From NCBI GenBank assembly GCA_015501605.1, contig JADNRZ010000009.1, forward strand, positions 930,001-994,000: a DNA stretch of 64,000 nt. The letters are read 5' to 3'. Within the stretch, counting starts at the first letter, position 1. Each line of letters opens with the position of its first letter. The position numbers and the translations under genes are program-made. The DNA is from Panaeolus papilionaceus (Eukaryota; Basidiomycota; Agaricomycetes; Agaricales). Of this stretch, positions 23,746 through 43,412 are shown in pieces. Below the pieces are notes generated by a model that was not told the origin of the DNA, did no database searches, and saw only the letters and a program-made list of their open reading frames with translations.

Positions 23746-26038
23746 ATGTCTCTCGCCTCCTTCCATTTGAGCACAATGTCAAACGCAACCTCCCGCATTC
23801 CTCCTTATTTCTCCAACACTGACCATCGTCAGCGATGCCTCGCTCAAATGCGTAGCAAGTCCACCGGTCTCGAAAAATATATTTACCTCAACGGCCTTAA
23901 AGAGCGAGACCCCAATCTTTTCTATGAGGTCCTCTTGGGAAACCTTCTTGAGATTGTCCCCATTCTCTACACCCCAACCGTATGTATCCATCATTCAGTC
24001 ACCCCTGTCAGTTTCAGATGCTGAATCGGCTCATGTAGGTTGGGGATGCGTGCTCCAACTACTCTCACATTTGGCGTCGTCCAGAGGGTCTCTATGTCAC
24101 CATTGAAAATAAGGGACACATCCGACAAGTTTTGAAGACATGGCCAGCCGAGCAGGCTGCAAGAATTGCCGTCGTGACTGATGGTGCGTTTAGATTCATT
24201 GAGTGGGGCACTGTCAGCCCCGTTCCGGCAATATTTGCCATAACCGGTTCCGCTCACTCATATCATGCTCCTCTCCCCGCAAACCAGGTTCTCGCATTCT
24301 TGGTCTAGGCGATTTGGGCGCGAATGGTCTCCCCATCGCTCTTGGAAAGCTGTATGTGTATAATGATATCGCAGTCACATTCCTTTGCTCACTTTGCTTC
24401 GTTTTTGTTCCGTGTTATTTAGGGATCTGTACATCGGCGGTGCGGGTATTAAGCCCAACACAACTCTCCCCATCTGTCTAGACCTCGGTACGAACACTGA
24501 AAAGTTCCACGATGATCCATTGTACCTTGGTGTCCGTCGCCGAAGACCTGGTACTGCTGAGGTAATTGTTCTGCTCCGATTCGTCCGACGCGTTTCACTA
24601 AAACATGCGCGGGTAGATGGACGAGTTCATGGCAGAGTTTATGGATGCCATGCGGGAGGTCTTCCCCCAGCTCGTTGTTCAATTCGAAGACTTCTCAACG
24701 GACAATGCATTCCGATATCTCGACAAGTTCAGGAATACTCATCGCTGCTTTAATGACGATGTGAGCTAAAAATAACATCACGACATTGATGTAGAGCTAA
24801 CATTATTTTTGATAGATTCAAGGCACAGGTCGGTTCGGTTTAGCGCCGTTCATCAACGACACCTCTTGACCGTATGCTCTGTTTCAGGTTCCGTTGTCCT
24901 CTCTGGTTTCCTCAATGCCGCCAAATTGGCATCTGCTGCATCTGGAAAACCGCTCACCGACCATCGTATCCTGTTCTTCGGAGCTGGATCTGCTGGTATT
25001 GGTGTCGCAAAGCAGCTCATGTCCTTCTTCACCCTGCAAGGGCTGAGCGAGGAAGAGGCTAGGAGCCGCATCTACGTGAGCCACCTGTATCTTGTGACTT
25101 TTAAGTGATGCTGAACATCGATCTACCAGACTGTTGACTCGAAAGGTCTTATCACTGCCGAGAGGAAGGGCCTCCAGGAGCACAAGAAATGTTGGTGTGA
25201 AGCTCCTTCTATCTATGGTCACATATACTAATCTTCTTCGCAGACTTCGCTCGCACTGACTACGATGGGCCTGCTTTAACCTCATTGATCGATATCGTCG
25301 AGTATGTAAAGCCCACTGCTCTCCTTGGTCTCAGTACTATCAGGGTATGTTACCAATCATCTGGATGGTACCCTTGCTCATTCGTTCTTTCAGAATGCGT
25401 TCACCGAAGATGTTGTTCGCCGCATGGCTGAAATGAATACCCGTCCCATCATCTTCCCTCTGTCCAACCCTGTGACCCTTTGCGAAGTGGATTACGAAGA
25501 TGCCATCAAATGGTTAGCGCTCAACATATATCTTCATTTGACGTAGTCTAACAGTTGCTTCTCTTTCAGGACAAAGGGCGCTGTGATCTTTGCATCTGGT
25601 AGTCCTTATAAGCCCGTGGAATACAATGGCAAGACCTACGAACCTGGCCAGGGCAACAACATGTACATCTTCCCTGGTATCGGCATGGGCGCTATCTTGT
25701 CCAAGTCTCGGCATGTGACCGATTCCATGGTCGAACAAGCAGCTATTGCCCTCTCCGAGTCATTGACTCCAGAGGAGAAGGTTGCTGACCTCGTCTACCC
25801 CCGCTTGGCAAGAATCCGGGATATCAGCGCTCAAATCGCCCTCGCAGTGATTCGCGCTGCACAGAAAGATGTATGTCATTAATTTACTTCCATCGGCTAT
25901 CTCAAAGCTAATAAACAAACCTTATAGGACGTGGATGAGAATGCTCTCTTCCGAAACCTTTCAGATGATGCCCTGTTGGAATACATCAAGGCGAAACAAT
26001 GGCACCCTACCAGCACGCATTCCTTCCCTCGTTTGTAA
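23746..26038 (+). CDS. Malic enzyme (oxaloacetate-decarboxylating malate dehydrogenase)
   Basis: Twelve exons: 23746-23979, 24039-24183, 24288-24351, 24423-24561, 24617-24760, 24816-24828, 24888-25075, 25130-25190, 25244-25344, 25394-25512, 25570-25870, 25928-26038; 539 residues. The enzyme converts malate to pyruvate and CO2 with reduction of NAD or NADP. Visible signatures are YLNGLKERDPNLFYEVL, LYTPTVGDAC, RILGLGDLGANGLPI and FEDFSTDNAFRYLDKFR. They are followed by CFNDDIQGTGSVVLSG, the nucleotide-binding loop FFGAGSAGIGVAKQL, and PLSNPVTLCE. Length and motifs match eukaryotic malic enzymes. Exon 6 is a 13-nt microexon coding for the centre of the metal/substrate motif DIQGTG. A second ATG at 23776 is also possible; the first gives no convincing mitochondrial presequence. 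Cofactor preference cannot be decided here. Confidence 0.93.
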
Positions 26039-26182
26039 TTTGCTTTCGTAGTTAGTTTTCGGCTTGCTCTCCTGATATGTACTATTATTATTTTTAGTTA
26101 GGTCGCACGAAAAGTCTCCATTAAAACATGTGAACAAGAAACGTAGTTCTACTTCGCAAATATATTATGCCAGTTTTCTATA

Positions 26183-27982
26183 TCAAGCGTCAATGGATGA
26201 TTCCATATCTATGGGTCTTTCAGAAAATATGCTGAAAGGAGTGTCGGTCTTCCACTGCAAGATGGCATAACGGTGGTTGACTCCCTTCAACGTAGGAAGG
26301 CATGCACAACCACCTGACCCTCCTGTTTCATTCATTGGGTATAAGTAAATTATTTCCTTCACCCGAGAGTGCAGCAACGCCATACTGCACATAATGCAGG
26401 GTTCGTGTGTAATGAAAAATGTGCGATTCGTGAGTAGGTAATTCGTGCCGTTGCGAGCTACTTCATCATTGGGCATCTCTTCAACATCTGTTTTCCCTGT
26501 CGCATGATGGTCGGCTAGTTGGCGAATAGTATTAATCGCTGCATGTCGAAGAGGGTGTTTTGTCGATGTTCGGGTGTCATGGCCTATAAATGATTCTACC
26601 ATTTTGGTTAACGAGGAGATATCCTCGGAAGGATCTGGGGGTATCATGGCAGCGATTGGTAACTTGGGGACAATATTTTAGCCACAATAATCCTGGGGTA
26701 TACGCTAAACACACCTCTTTGCCACTAACTGTAAAGGCGTGGTCTACTATTTTCTTTATGCAATCCCAGGCCCACCGTAGTTTCCCTCGTGTCCACGGCT
26801 CCGGTTCATCTCTACGACGGGGGGTATACATAGTTGGCCATAGAGCTGATTTTAGATTGAGTGAAGGGTGTGTCAAGGCGGAAGAACTCGGGACGGGGAT
26901 CATGTATGGAGCAGGAAGATCCAGATTTTCTGGGAAGGGAGGTGGAACTATTCCTGTACAGAGGAGAAGCGATGTAGTAGGCCCTTGCTTTCGGATGCGT
27001 TTCAAGTGACCTAATTCTGGACCTTCGAGTCCTGTTTGTTTAAGCCATCTGTTTGATGGTTAATTATAGATTTTAAAAGGTTAACTTGGAATGCGATGTA
27101 CTTGAGCAAAGTGGTGATATGACGCTGATCGGGTATATCGACAACCCATGCGTCCACTGTAAAGGTGTGTTGAACGACCCATCGATATTTAACAATATCG
27201 GTTGTTTACCTGTTCTTATCGAGCCGGGTTCTTCTTCTTCTGGAGGTAGCTTATACCGAATGAACGGAAGATCTTCCTCGGGTATCACTTCCTCTTGGTC
27301 TCCTTCGATGTATGGGTTAACAATGGGGGAGGGATCGGAGTCTGTGAGGGCCGATAAACCTCCCCAGATATCATCAGCCGGAGAATGTGGACGATTGAAA
27401 TTTCCATCGCAATCAGCATCAGAGAACCATAGATTGTGACCGTAAAATATGCAAAGCTCCTCTCCTTGCTCGATATCACGAACAGTTGTGTATCGAATGG
27501 AATCGGACATCCTATCCAACGAGTAAGAGACGTTTGGGGAACTTGAATGGTTAAACAGAGAACCTAAAATGAACGATTCTTTAAACGAAATTTGGTTGCA
27601 AGTGTTTATAATAACAAACCGATGCCGAGTGCTAATGCCATCCGCGAGCCAGGCCAAACGAAGGTGTAGTGATCAAGAATCGTATGCCTGCCTTGTACAA
27701 GGATTTAAAAAGGTAGCCAAAGTAGAAAAATCTTGTTAAACCTACCGTGATTTTCGTATTCATCTTTATCGAACAGCAAGACGGGGCTTATTTCAACGAT
27801 GGTGCTTTTAGGAATAGGTCGAGACGCTAATGTTTAGTAGTTTTTCGTCGGACTAGTTTGGACCCAGTGAAATGATTAAGCTCACCATAAACGCCCCTGC
27901 CTTTATCTTTACTAAGTAAAATTATACACCCTGTCGAGTTGCAGTGGCCTGGACCAGGCGTCAGTTCAGAGGTCGATTCCAT
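26183..27982 (-). CDS. TAD3: SET domain fused to tRNA adenosine deaminase subunit Tad3
   Basis: Seven exons on the minus strand: 27982-27886, 27826-27746, 27691-27620, 27563-27210, 27156-27102, 27048-26715, 26662-26183; 490 residues in one frame. Residues about 25-130 form a compact SET domain: KGRGVYASRPIPKSTIVEIS, LDHYTFVWPG, the cofactor-binding knot SLFNHSSSPNVSY (Asn88-His89) and the end GEELCIFYGHNLWF with Tyr124. I judge it most like fission yeast Set7, a small histone-lysine methyltransferase. From about residue 175 the protein is Tad3/ADAT3: EEDLPFIRYKL, DAWVVDIP, GHLKRIRKQ, WTRGKLRWAWD, then the zinc site HAAINTI (His371; Ala replaces the catalytic Glu of Tad2) and EPCIMCSMALLHSR (Cys420, Cys423). 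Tad3 partners Tad2 to make inosine-34 in tRNA anticodons. The 354-nt exon 4 spans both parts, so the fusion is not a splice artefact of my model. Confidence 0.88.
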
Positions 27983-28166
27983 GAAGAAAATGATGAAAGT
28001 GACAATCTAATCAGGAGAGGCCATCAAGATAGAAAATTCCCACATGATGGAAAGTGACGACACGCTTCATGTACACGACACGTCGCACCTTTATCGGTTA
28101 CTTATTATTATTGCAAACTAAAACTTGTTGACTCTCAATCTTTCTTGGTGAGGCAGTTGAGCTGCA
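27983..28166. promoter_or_regulatory. Divergent promoter between SET-TAD3 and ALG7
   Basis: The two start codons are 184 bp apart on opposite strands, so one short segment must serve both. It holds an AT-rich block (TTACTTATTATTATTGCAAAC, about 28099-28119, not a canonical TATA box) nearer ALG7. Function is inferred from position. Confidence 0.55.
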
Positions 28167-29922
28167 ATGGCAGTCAAACCACGACCACTGCCAAAGGTCT
28201 TGTTCCTTGGCTTAATTCCTGTAGCATCATGGTTTATACTACGACCTATGCTTGAACCATATCCTGCTATCCCTGCTTTCTACTCTTCTCTGGGCTTTTC
28301 TTTGTTCGCGTTTCTGGTCGCCATTTATCTTATTCCAGCATTAGGACCTACTTTTATTGCAGCTAATCTCAAAGGGCGCGATCTTCTCAAAATATACGAT
28401 GATCCAATGTGAGTAATCAACATATGCCCCAATACAACACCTCACATCCTTTCAGTCCAGAGAGCATGGGTCTAATTTGTGCATCAGTGTACATTCTCTG
28501 TCTCATTGTCTTTATTCCATTCGCATTCTCGACACCAATTCGGAAGCAAGCCCTTTCATCAAAACCATTGGAAGGAATCACTGTTCCAGAGTTTCCGCAC
28601 CACCAGGTAGAGTTGAACGCGTTTCTGCTAAAAGCAGTCTTCTGAGTTCTCGCGCAGCTTTCTGTTTACCTATCTTCCCTGCTTTCCCTTCTGCTCGCAT
28701 CAATACTTGGTTTTCTCGACGATGTTTTCGACATTAGATGGAGACACAAACTTCCAATACCTATAATTGCATCGATACCCCTTCTTATGGTCTATTACGC
28801 AGAGCATGGCAACACGAACGTTGTTGTACCGCTACCACTTCGGTCTATTTTTGGGACACTGATCAACCTCGGTATGTGCTTGCACCTTTACTGACTGCCT
28901 CCAGACAATTGACAAATGCGGGAAATTTAAAAGGCCCGTTATATTATGTCTATATGGCTCTTTTATCCACATTTTCCACCAATAGCATCAACATCCTAGC
29001 TGGAATCAATGGGTCAGAAGTCAGCCAAGCCTTAATTATCGCACTTTCGGTCATTGTCAACGACCTGTTGTACCTTCCATGGCCAGTGGATTTCCGAATA
29101 CCCCTTCATTTATTGGGGAGTCAGGCCGAGGTCGAGTTCGGAGGAGTATGGAGTGCAGGAATGGCCCATGGCAGTCGTGAACTTGTAGAACGACACCTGC
29201 TGAGTCTTTACTTTATGTTGCCGTTGGTGGCAGTTTGTTCGGCGTTTCTATATCACAACTGGTATGTGTTATCCTTTACCCTGTGTGACGATCCTTATAC
29301 TGGACCAGGTATCCTGCTCGGGCGTTCCCAGGAGATACGCTCTGCTATGCGACTGGAATGGCGTTCGCAGTTGTCGGTATTCAAGCACACTTTTCGAAGA
29401 CACTCATCTTGTTTTTTATTCCCCAAATCTTCAATTTCCTCCTCTCTTCACCTCAATTGTTTGGCCTTGTCCCGTGTCCCCGTCATCGTGTGCCTAGGTA
29501 TGTGTTTGCTAGACGCGTCCGCGCCAATGCTGAACCTTCAAATAGATTCGATCGAGACTCTAACCTGCTGTATCCGTCGAAGGCCCAATTCTTGACTCCA
29601 CCGGCTAAGCTAACAACACTGATTCTCCATATTTTCTCCACACTGGGATTTGTGGAGTTGACCATATATCCGAAGACCGGGGTTATTTTGGAAACAACCA
29701 ATTTGACAATCCTCAACTTTTTCCTGGTTCGTTTCGGACCTATGAGGGAAAATAATCTCGTTAAAGTTTTGATTAGTTCTCAAGTAAGTCAAAAACATGA
29801 TTGTCGATGAAAACCGGCGTACTTATTAACCGCCAAATCGTCCCCAGGTAGCAGGTTCATTGCTGGCTTTCTTCATTAGATATGGTCTCGCCTGGCTCGT
29901 GTACGATGGCGATCGTCGTTAA
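28167..29922 (+). CDS. ALG7: UDP-GlcNAc:dolichyl-phosphate GlcNAc-1-phosphotransferase
   Basis: Seven exons: 28167-28408, 28456-28606, 28658-28871, 28934-29261, 29309-29497, 29546-29783, 29848-29922; 478 residues. This multipass ER membrane enzyme (DPAGT1 in animals) makes GlcNAc-PP-dolichol, the first lipid-linked step of N-glycosylation, and is the known target of tunicamycin. Diagnostic segments are PTFIAANLKGRDLLKIYD, IPESMGLICASVYILCL, GFLDDVFDIRWRHKLPIP, VPLPLRSIFG, NSINILAGINGSEVSQ and PQIFNFLLSSPQLFGLVPCP, plus the final TMNLTI-like segment ETTNLTILNFFLVRFGPMRE. About ten hydrophobic helices are evident. Length matches fungal Alg7 (about 450-480). It shares a short divergent promoter with SET-TAD3. 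Confidence 0.93.
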
Positions 29923-30575
29923 TTTATCACTGCATGTGTCCTAAATGCGTGAAATGTTGTAGGTATATAACAACGCATCAATTACATAAACTCGACAAAA
30001 TGAACGTGTTTTAGAGCTCGGGTCACTAAAAAACGCGACAACTCGTCTCTCTGGAACGTGAATTTGACATCCGTCAGATCAAGTCAAGGGTCGAAATTGG
30101 GGTCGGCCGAATCGGGAATATGCCAAGGCACACGACTGATATAACAAGTCGTCGAGAAACCGCTGATAAGTCCGCCTTGTGCCGCTTGAACTGCGCTTCA
30201 GACACGACGATTGACCGAAGTTCTCAGAATATAGGCGTTAGAGCGCGCTTTCCTACTTGAAGGAGCCTTTTTATAAGGGAAACGAGGATGCAAATATGAG
30301 GAGCATCGGCGGGTTTAAGTAGAAGAGTGGACAGTCCCCTGGATTTAAAGACTGTTTTGGTCGAGCGCGGGTGGAGCGCCGACGGGTTTAGTATGAAGAC
30401 AGACCGCACGGCACCTGCCGGGTCGCAGTGCGGGAAATCACATGTCCCGCTAAGCTGAGCCGGTTTTGCATCTGAATAGGTGGGTCATCTAAAGCCAGGA
30501 CATTCGAAAACCCTCTTATATACTTAACATTATCATTCTCTTGTTCCGATACATTCCCTCCTTTTGAACACCATC
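29923..30575. promoter_or_regulatory. ALG7-ICL1 intergenic region with isocitrate lyase promoter
   Basis: This 653-bp interval carries the ALG7 3' flank and the isocitrate lyase promoter. A TATATA element at 30517-30522 sits 54 bp before the start codon. Two similar 26-bp segments lie upstream at 30301-30326 and 30374-30399; both start GAGC, contain CGGGTTTA and end with AAGA. They could be a repeated regulatory site for a carbon-source-regulated gene, but no known factor site is recognised with confidence. Confidence 0.45.
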
Positions 30576-32423
30576 ATGTCCAGTGAGAAAGCTCGTTTCG
30601 CCCAGGAAGTCGCTGAAGTCGAGAGATGGTGGAAGGTATGTCTTAAAATTAGATCTAACAATACATGAGATCATATCTAACGGTTCCCGCCGACAGAGCC
30701 CTCGATTCGCCCGAGTTGCTCGTCCTTACACTGCCGCCGACGTCGTTTCAAAGCGTGGCACCATCAAGATCGATTATCCTTCTAATGTTCAAGGCAAGAA
30801 GCTTTGGAGCCTCCTCAGCGAGCACGCAAAGAATGGAACTCCTTCGCATACATACGGAGCGTCAGTAAAATATTTTTTTGTCATTTACCATTCGATTTGT
30901 CTAAACTTTTGTGTTCAGCCTTGACCCAGTCCAGGTGACGCAGATGGCCAAGTACCTCGAAACTGTCTACGTTTCAGGCTGGCAATCATCGAGCACGGCT
31001 TCGAGCACCAACGAGCCTGGTCCGGATCTTGCTGGTAAGTTTGAACTCCAGGAAAGTCGATGTTATGAGAACTAACGGTAAGATTAGACTACCCTTCAAA
31101 CACTGTGCCCAACAAGGTTGAGCACTTGTTCATGGCTCAGCTCTTCCACGACAGGAAGCAGAGGGAAGCTCGTTCTCGCTTGTCCGAAGCCGAGCTTGCT
31201 CAGACCCCTGCTATCGACTACCTCCGTCCTCTTGTTGCTGACGCCGACACCGGACATGGTGGTTTGACTGCCGTCATGAAGCTCACCAAGATGTTTGTTG
31301 AGAAGGGTGCTGCTGGTATTCACGTTGAGGATCAGGCTCCTGGAACCAAGAAGTGCGGACACATGGCCGGAAAGGTCCTTGTCCCAATTCAAGAGCACAT
31401 CAACCGTCTCGTCGCTATCCGCCTGCAATACGACATCATGGGCGTGGAGAACTTGGCCATTGCCCGAACTGACTCTGAGGCCGCCACCCTCATTTCCTCC
31501 AACATCGATGCTCGTGACCACGCCTTCATTCTCGGCTCCACCAACCCTAACCTTCGCCCATTGAACACTGTCATGGTCGAGGCTGAGGCTGCAGGCAAGA
31601 ACGGAGACCAACTCCAGGCTATCGAAGATGCCTGGATCCGGGACGCCAACCTCCAGCTCTTCTCTGCATCGCTCGCCGGTGCACTCTCCAAACAGGGTGT
31701 TAGCAAGGCAAACGTTGACAAGTTTGTTGCCCGTGTTTCCAACGTTTCCTACCCCGACGCCGTCGCCATTGCCCAGAAGGAATTCGGCCTCAAGACCGTT
31801 CCCTACTGGGACTGGGACAGTCCCCGCACCCGTGAGGGATACTACCGTTACCAGGGTGGAACTCAGTGCGCCATTCACCGTGCCATCGCTTTCGCTCCCT
31901 ACGCCGATCTCCTCTGGATGGAGACCAAGAAGCCTATCCTCTCTCAAGCTCGCGAGTTCGCTCTCGGCGTTCGTGCTGCTCGTCCCGGCCACTGGTTGGC
32001 ATACAACTTGAGCCCTTCGTTCAATTGGGAGGCTGCAGGTTTGACCGACAGGGACATGCAAGACTACGTCTGGGAGCTCGGCAAGCTTGGCTTCGTCTGG
32101 CAATTCATCACTGTAAGTTTTTTATGACGTGTTTCGAAAGTTTTCGGGGTGTAGCTGACATTTGACAATAGCTTGGTGGTCTCCACTCGAACGCTTACAT
32201 TTCAGACGTGTTCGCCCAGAACTTCGCCAAGACTGGAATGAAGGCTTATGTCGAGCTCGTGCAACGCAGGGAGCGCGAAATCGGCTGCGATGTTCTCACC
32301 CACCAGAAATGGAGTGGTGCCGACTACGCTGACAACCTTATTAAGACCGTCACTGGTGGTGTTTCATCGACGTCTGCTATGGGTGCTGGTGTCACGGAAG
32401 CACAGTTCACTTCGAAGTTGTAA
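30576..32423 (+). CDS. ICL1: Isocitrate lyase, peroxisomal type
   Basis: Five exons: 30576-30635, 30697-30860, 30919-31034, 31088-32112, 32172-32423; 538 residues. The enzyme cleaves isocitrate to glyoxylate and succinate in the glyoxylate cycle, letting fungi grow on acetate, fatty acids or other C2 sources. Signatures are [43 protein letters not shown] (metal and substrate binding), and the catalytic loop KKCGHM with Cys203. YFDWDS-like [16 protein letters not shown] and [11 protein letters not shown] follow. The C-terminus ends QFTSKL, a canonical PTS1, which argues for peroxisomes/glyoxysomes. Codon use in the large exon is strongly biased to C-ending codons, consistent with high expression. 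A long antisense open frame overlaps this exon and is a by-product of that bias. Confidence 0.96.
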
Positions 32424-32630
32424 TTTAGGTCTGGAGGATCATTATATTAGACATATGTAAAAGTATACCACATATTAGCATTTCACATACGAATTAAATC
32501 TGCATTTTGCATTTCCTTAGCTTGTTGTGTTCGTCAGTTACAGAATCTGGAAAAGTGTTAAGAGGAAATCAAAAGGAAACGACTGTCAGTGATGGTCAAC
32601 ATCGGCAAATACCGATAGAGATTAATTGAG

Positions 32631-33910
32631 ATGGAGGTATCAATCAATCCAGTTTCAACTCGACTGACAATGGACGCGACCGAACGTATCAACGCAGCCT
32701 CAAGTTTTCTTCTTCAATCACCTCCTGGAGAGATTAACGACGTGTTGAATGGTGTGCTCACTTCCGATCCATTGTTATATTGTATTCAAGTTCGTCCCAA
32801 GATATTCGCAACATCATCCTTGATGACGATCTCTTGCAAGAAGGAATCAAACCTGCTCTCAGGGAATACAACATCGAACAGTTCACGGTAGTAGACGTCC
32901 CAGAATCAAACCACCAGGTAAGGTGGTCACACGTTCAGGATGGGGTTATATTGACCAGCTGAATGTTAGTCTATCATCAGTGAAGCTGCGAGGCTAGGTG
33001 AGACGGAAGACAACGAGGAACGATTCTTGGATCCAAGAGCAAAGTTATCTTTTGTTTTTGATCACTTGAGTCTTGTATGTCCTTCTGTTGTTTTATGTCC
33101 AATTGCTGCTGATTTTACATGAACTCAGGAAGCCTCCGGTCCCCAGCCCTACGAACCCGACGGTGAACATGAACCTTTCCGGTCAGTCTAGGCCACTACC
33201 CGCATCATTCATATATTCACGACGCGACTTTGTCTGATTAGCGCCGCTCTGGAAGCTGCTGCAATCAATTACCTAAAGGCACATTTCACGGACGGTGTTT
33301 CAGCAGCGTTTGCACCAAAGGAGGGTACGAACGCTTTCGTGCTGCAGGTTGTTGCCAACAAATATAATCCTACGAACTATTGGTATGCTCCTTCGATCTT
33401 GCTTGAAATTGACTGATGGTCGTCCAGGTCAGGCCGCTGGAGGTCGGAATATCTGATTGATCTCACAACACATCAAGTTACGGGAAAGATACTTGTGAAT
33501 GTCCATTACTACGAGCAAGGAAACGTGAGCATTGTATGCTACGAGATTGGACATTTTCGATAATAGGGTTTACTAGGTTCAACTCTCCACAAAGCACAGT
33601 GTTTCCTTCGAACTACCACAAACCGTTGTCTCTTCTCAGCCGACCCAGGCCTGCTCAAAACTCCTTGCGCTGATAGAGGACGAAGAAGGTAAATACCAGA
33701 TTTCACTCAATGAGACGTATCAGGAGATGGGAGAGAAGACATTCAAGGGCTTGCGACGGGCATTGCCTCTCACCCGTCAGAAGATTGACTGGGATAAGGT
33801 AGGGTTCCTGTCCCAATGGTTTGCAGATTGATTGCTGATACTTCATACAGGTGACAGGCTATAAATTGGGCGCAGAATTATCGGGGACCAAAAATCCGAG
33901 TTCTTCATAG
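32631..33910 (+). CDS. CAP1: F-actin-capping protein subunit alpha
   Basis: Eight exons: 32631-32751, 32802-32917, 32970-33074, 33129-33181, 33242-33382, 33428-33524, 33577-33798, 33851-33910; 304 residues. The alpha/beta heterodimer caps barbed ends of actin filaments, including in cortical patches and within the dynactin/WASH context. Recognisable blocks are INAASSFLLQSPPGEINDVL, RNIILDDDLLQEGIKPALRE, YNPTNYWSGRWRSEYLID (a CapZ-alpha hallmark), GKILVNVHYYEQGNVQL, and the C-terminal LRRALPLTRQKIDWDK with the short actin-binding tentacle. A second ATG (32670) in frame would remove 13 residues. Length is slightly above yeast Cap1 (268). Confidence 0.93.
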
Positions 33911-34229
33911 TTGGAGAATTCGAGATAATGGGCAAGTTGTACATGTATTTACGCTTTAGCGCCGTAGATTAACCGAATGCGTATCAGGCGTTTTTCTGGA
34001 GCTATCATTCATTTTGCCTGAAGTATGATATTTTCCGCAAGTCTAATAAATGATTTTTGGACATTAGATAGTTTAATTATAAAGTCAAAAGTCAACGAAT
34101 AGTATGACCCTCTGAGTCAAGTCATTATGTGATCACTGAGAACAGGGTCCGTGCACAGCTTGGATTGGCTACAAGATTTTGCTTACATCATCCACCAACT
34201 CTTTCCTCAACACCATCACTAACGACAGG
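33911..34229. other. Intergenic region upstream of PRP8
   Basis: A 319-bp segment with the CAP1 3' flank (AT-rich, about 34020-34090) and the PRP8 promoter. No TATA box or other element stands out. Confidence 0.5.
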
Positions 34230-43143
<8,914 letters not shown>

Positions 43144-43412
43144 TTTACTCGCCCTTTCGCGCTTCGTTTATTGTTTACTTAGTATTACCTCCGCATTGTA
43201 TGATTAGCAACTACTATCGACTTAATGTATATGCATTTTTGCTTTCTCTATCTGAGTATCTCAATTGAATTTTATTCCAGAATGTCTGAATTTTGAAGAA
43301 GTCTACGAAGTGTTGATAGGAGAATATGTTTACATTACACGAAGATAAGTACATGGTATACTCAATAATAGGTCCGCATAGGAAGTGATAGTACATGTGA
43401 GCCATAAAAAAC

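Noticed and set aside
31096..32103. 335-codon open frame on the minus strand
   Set aside because: It is antisense to isocitrate lyase exon 4. Strong C-ending codon bias in that exon removes stops on the other strand. The frame has no motif and no splice context.
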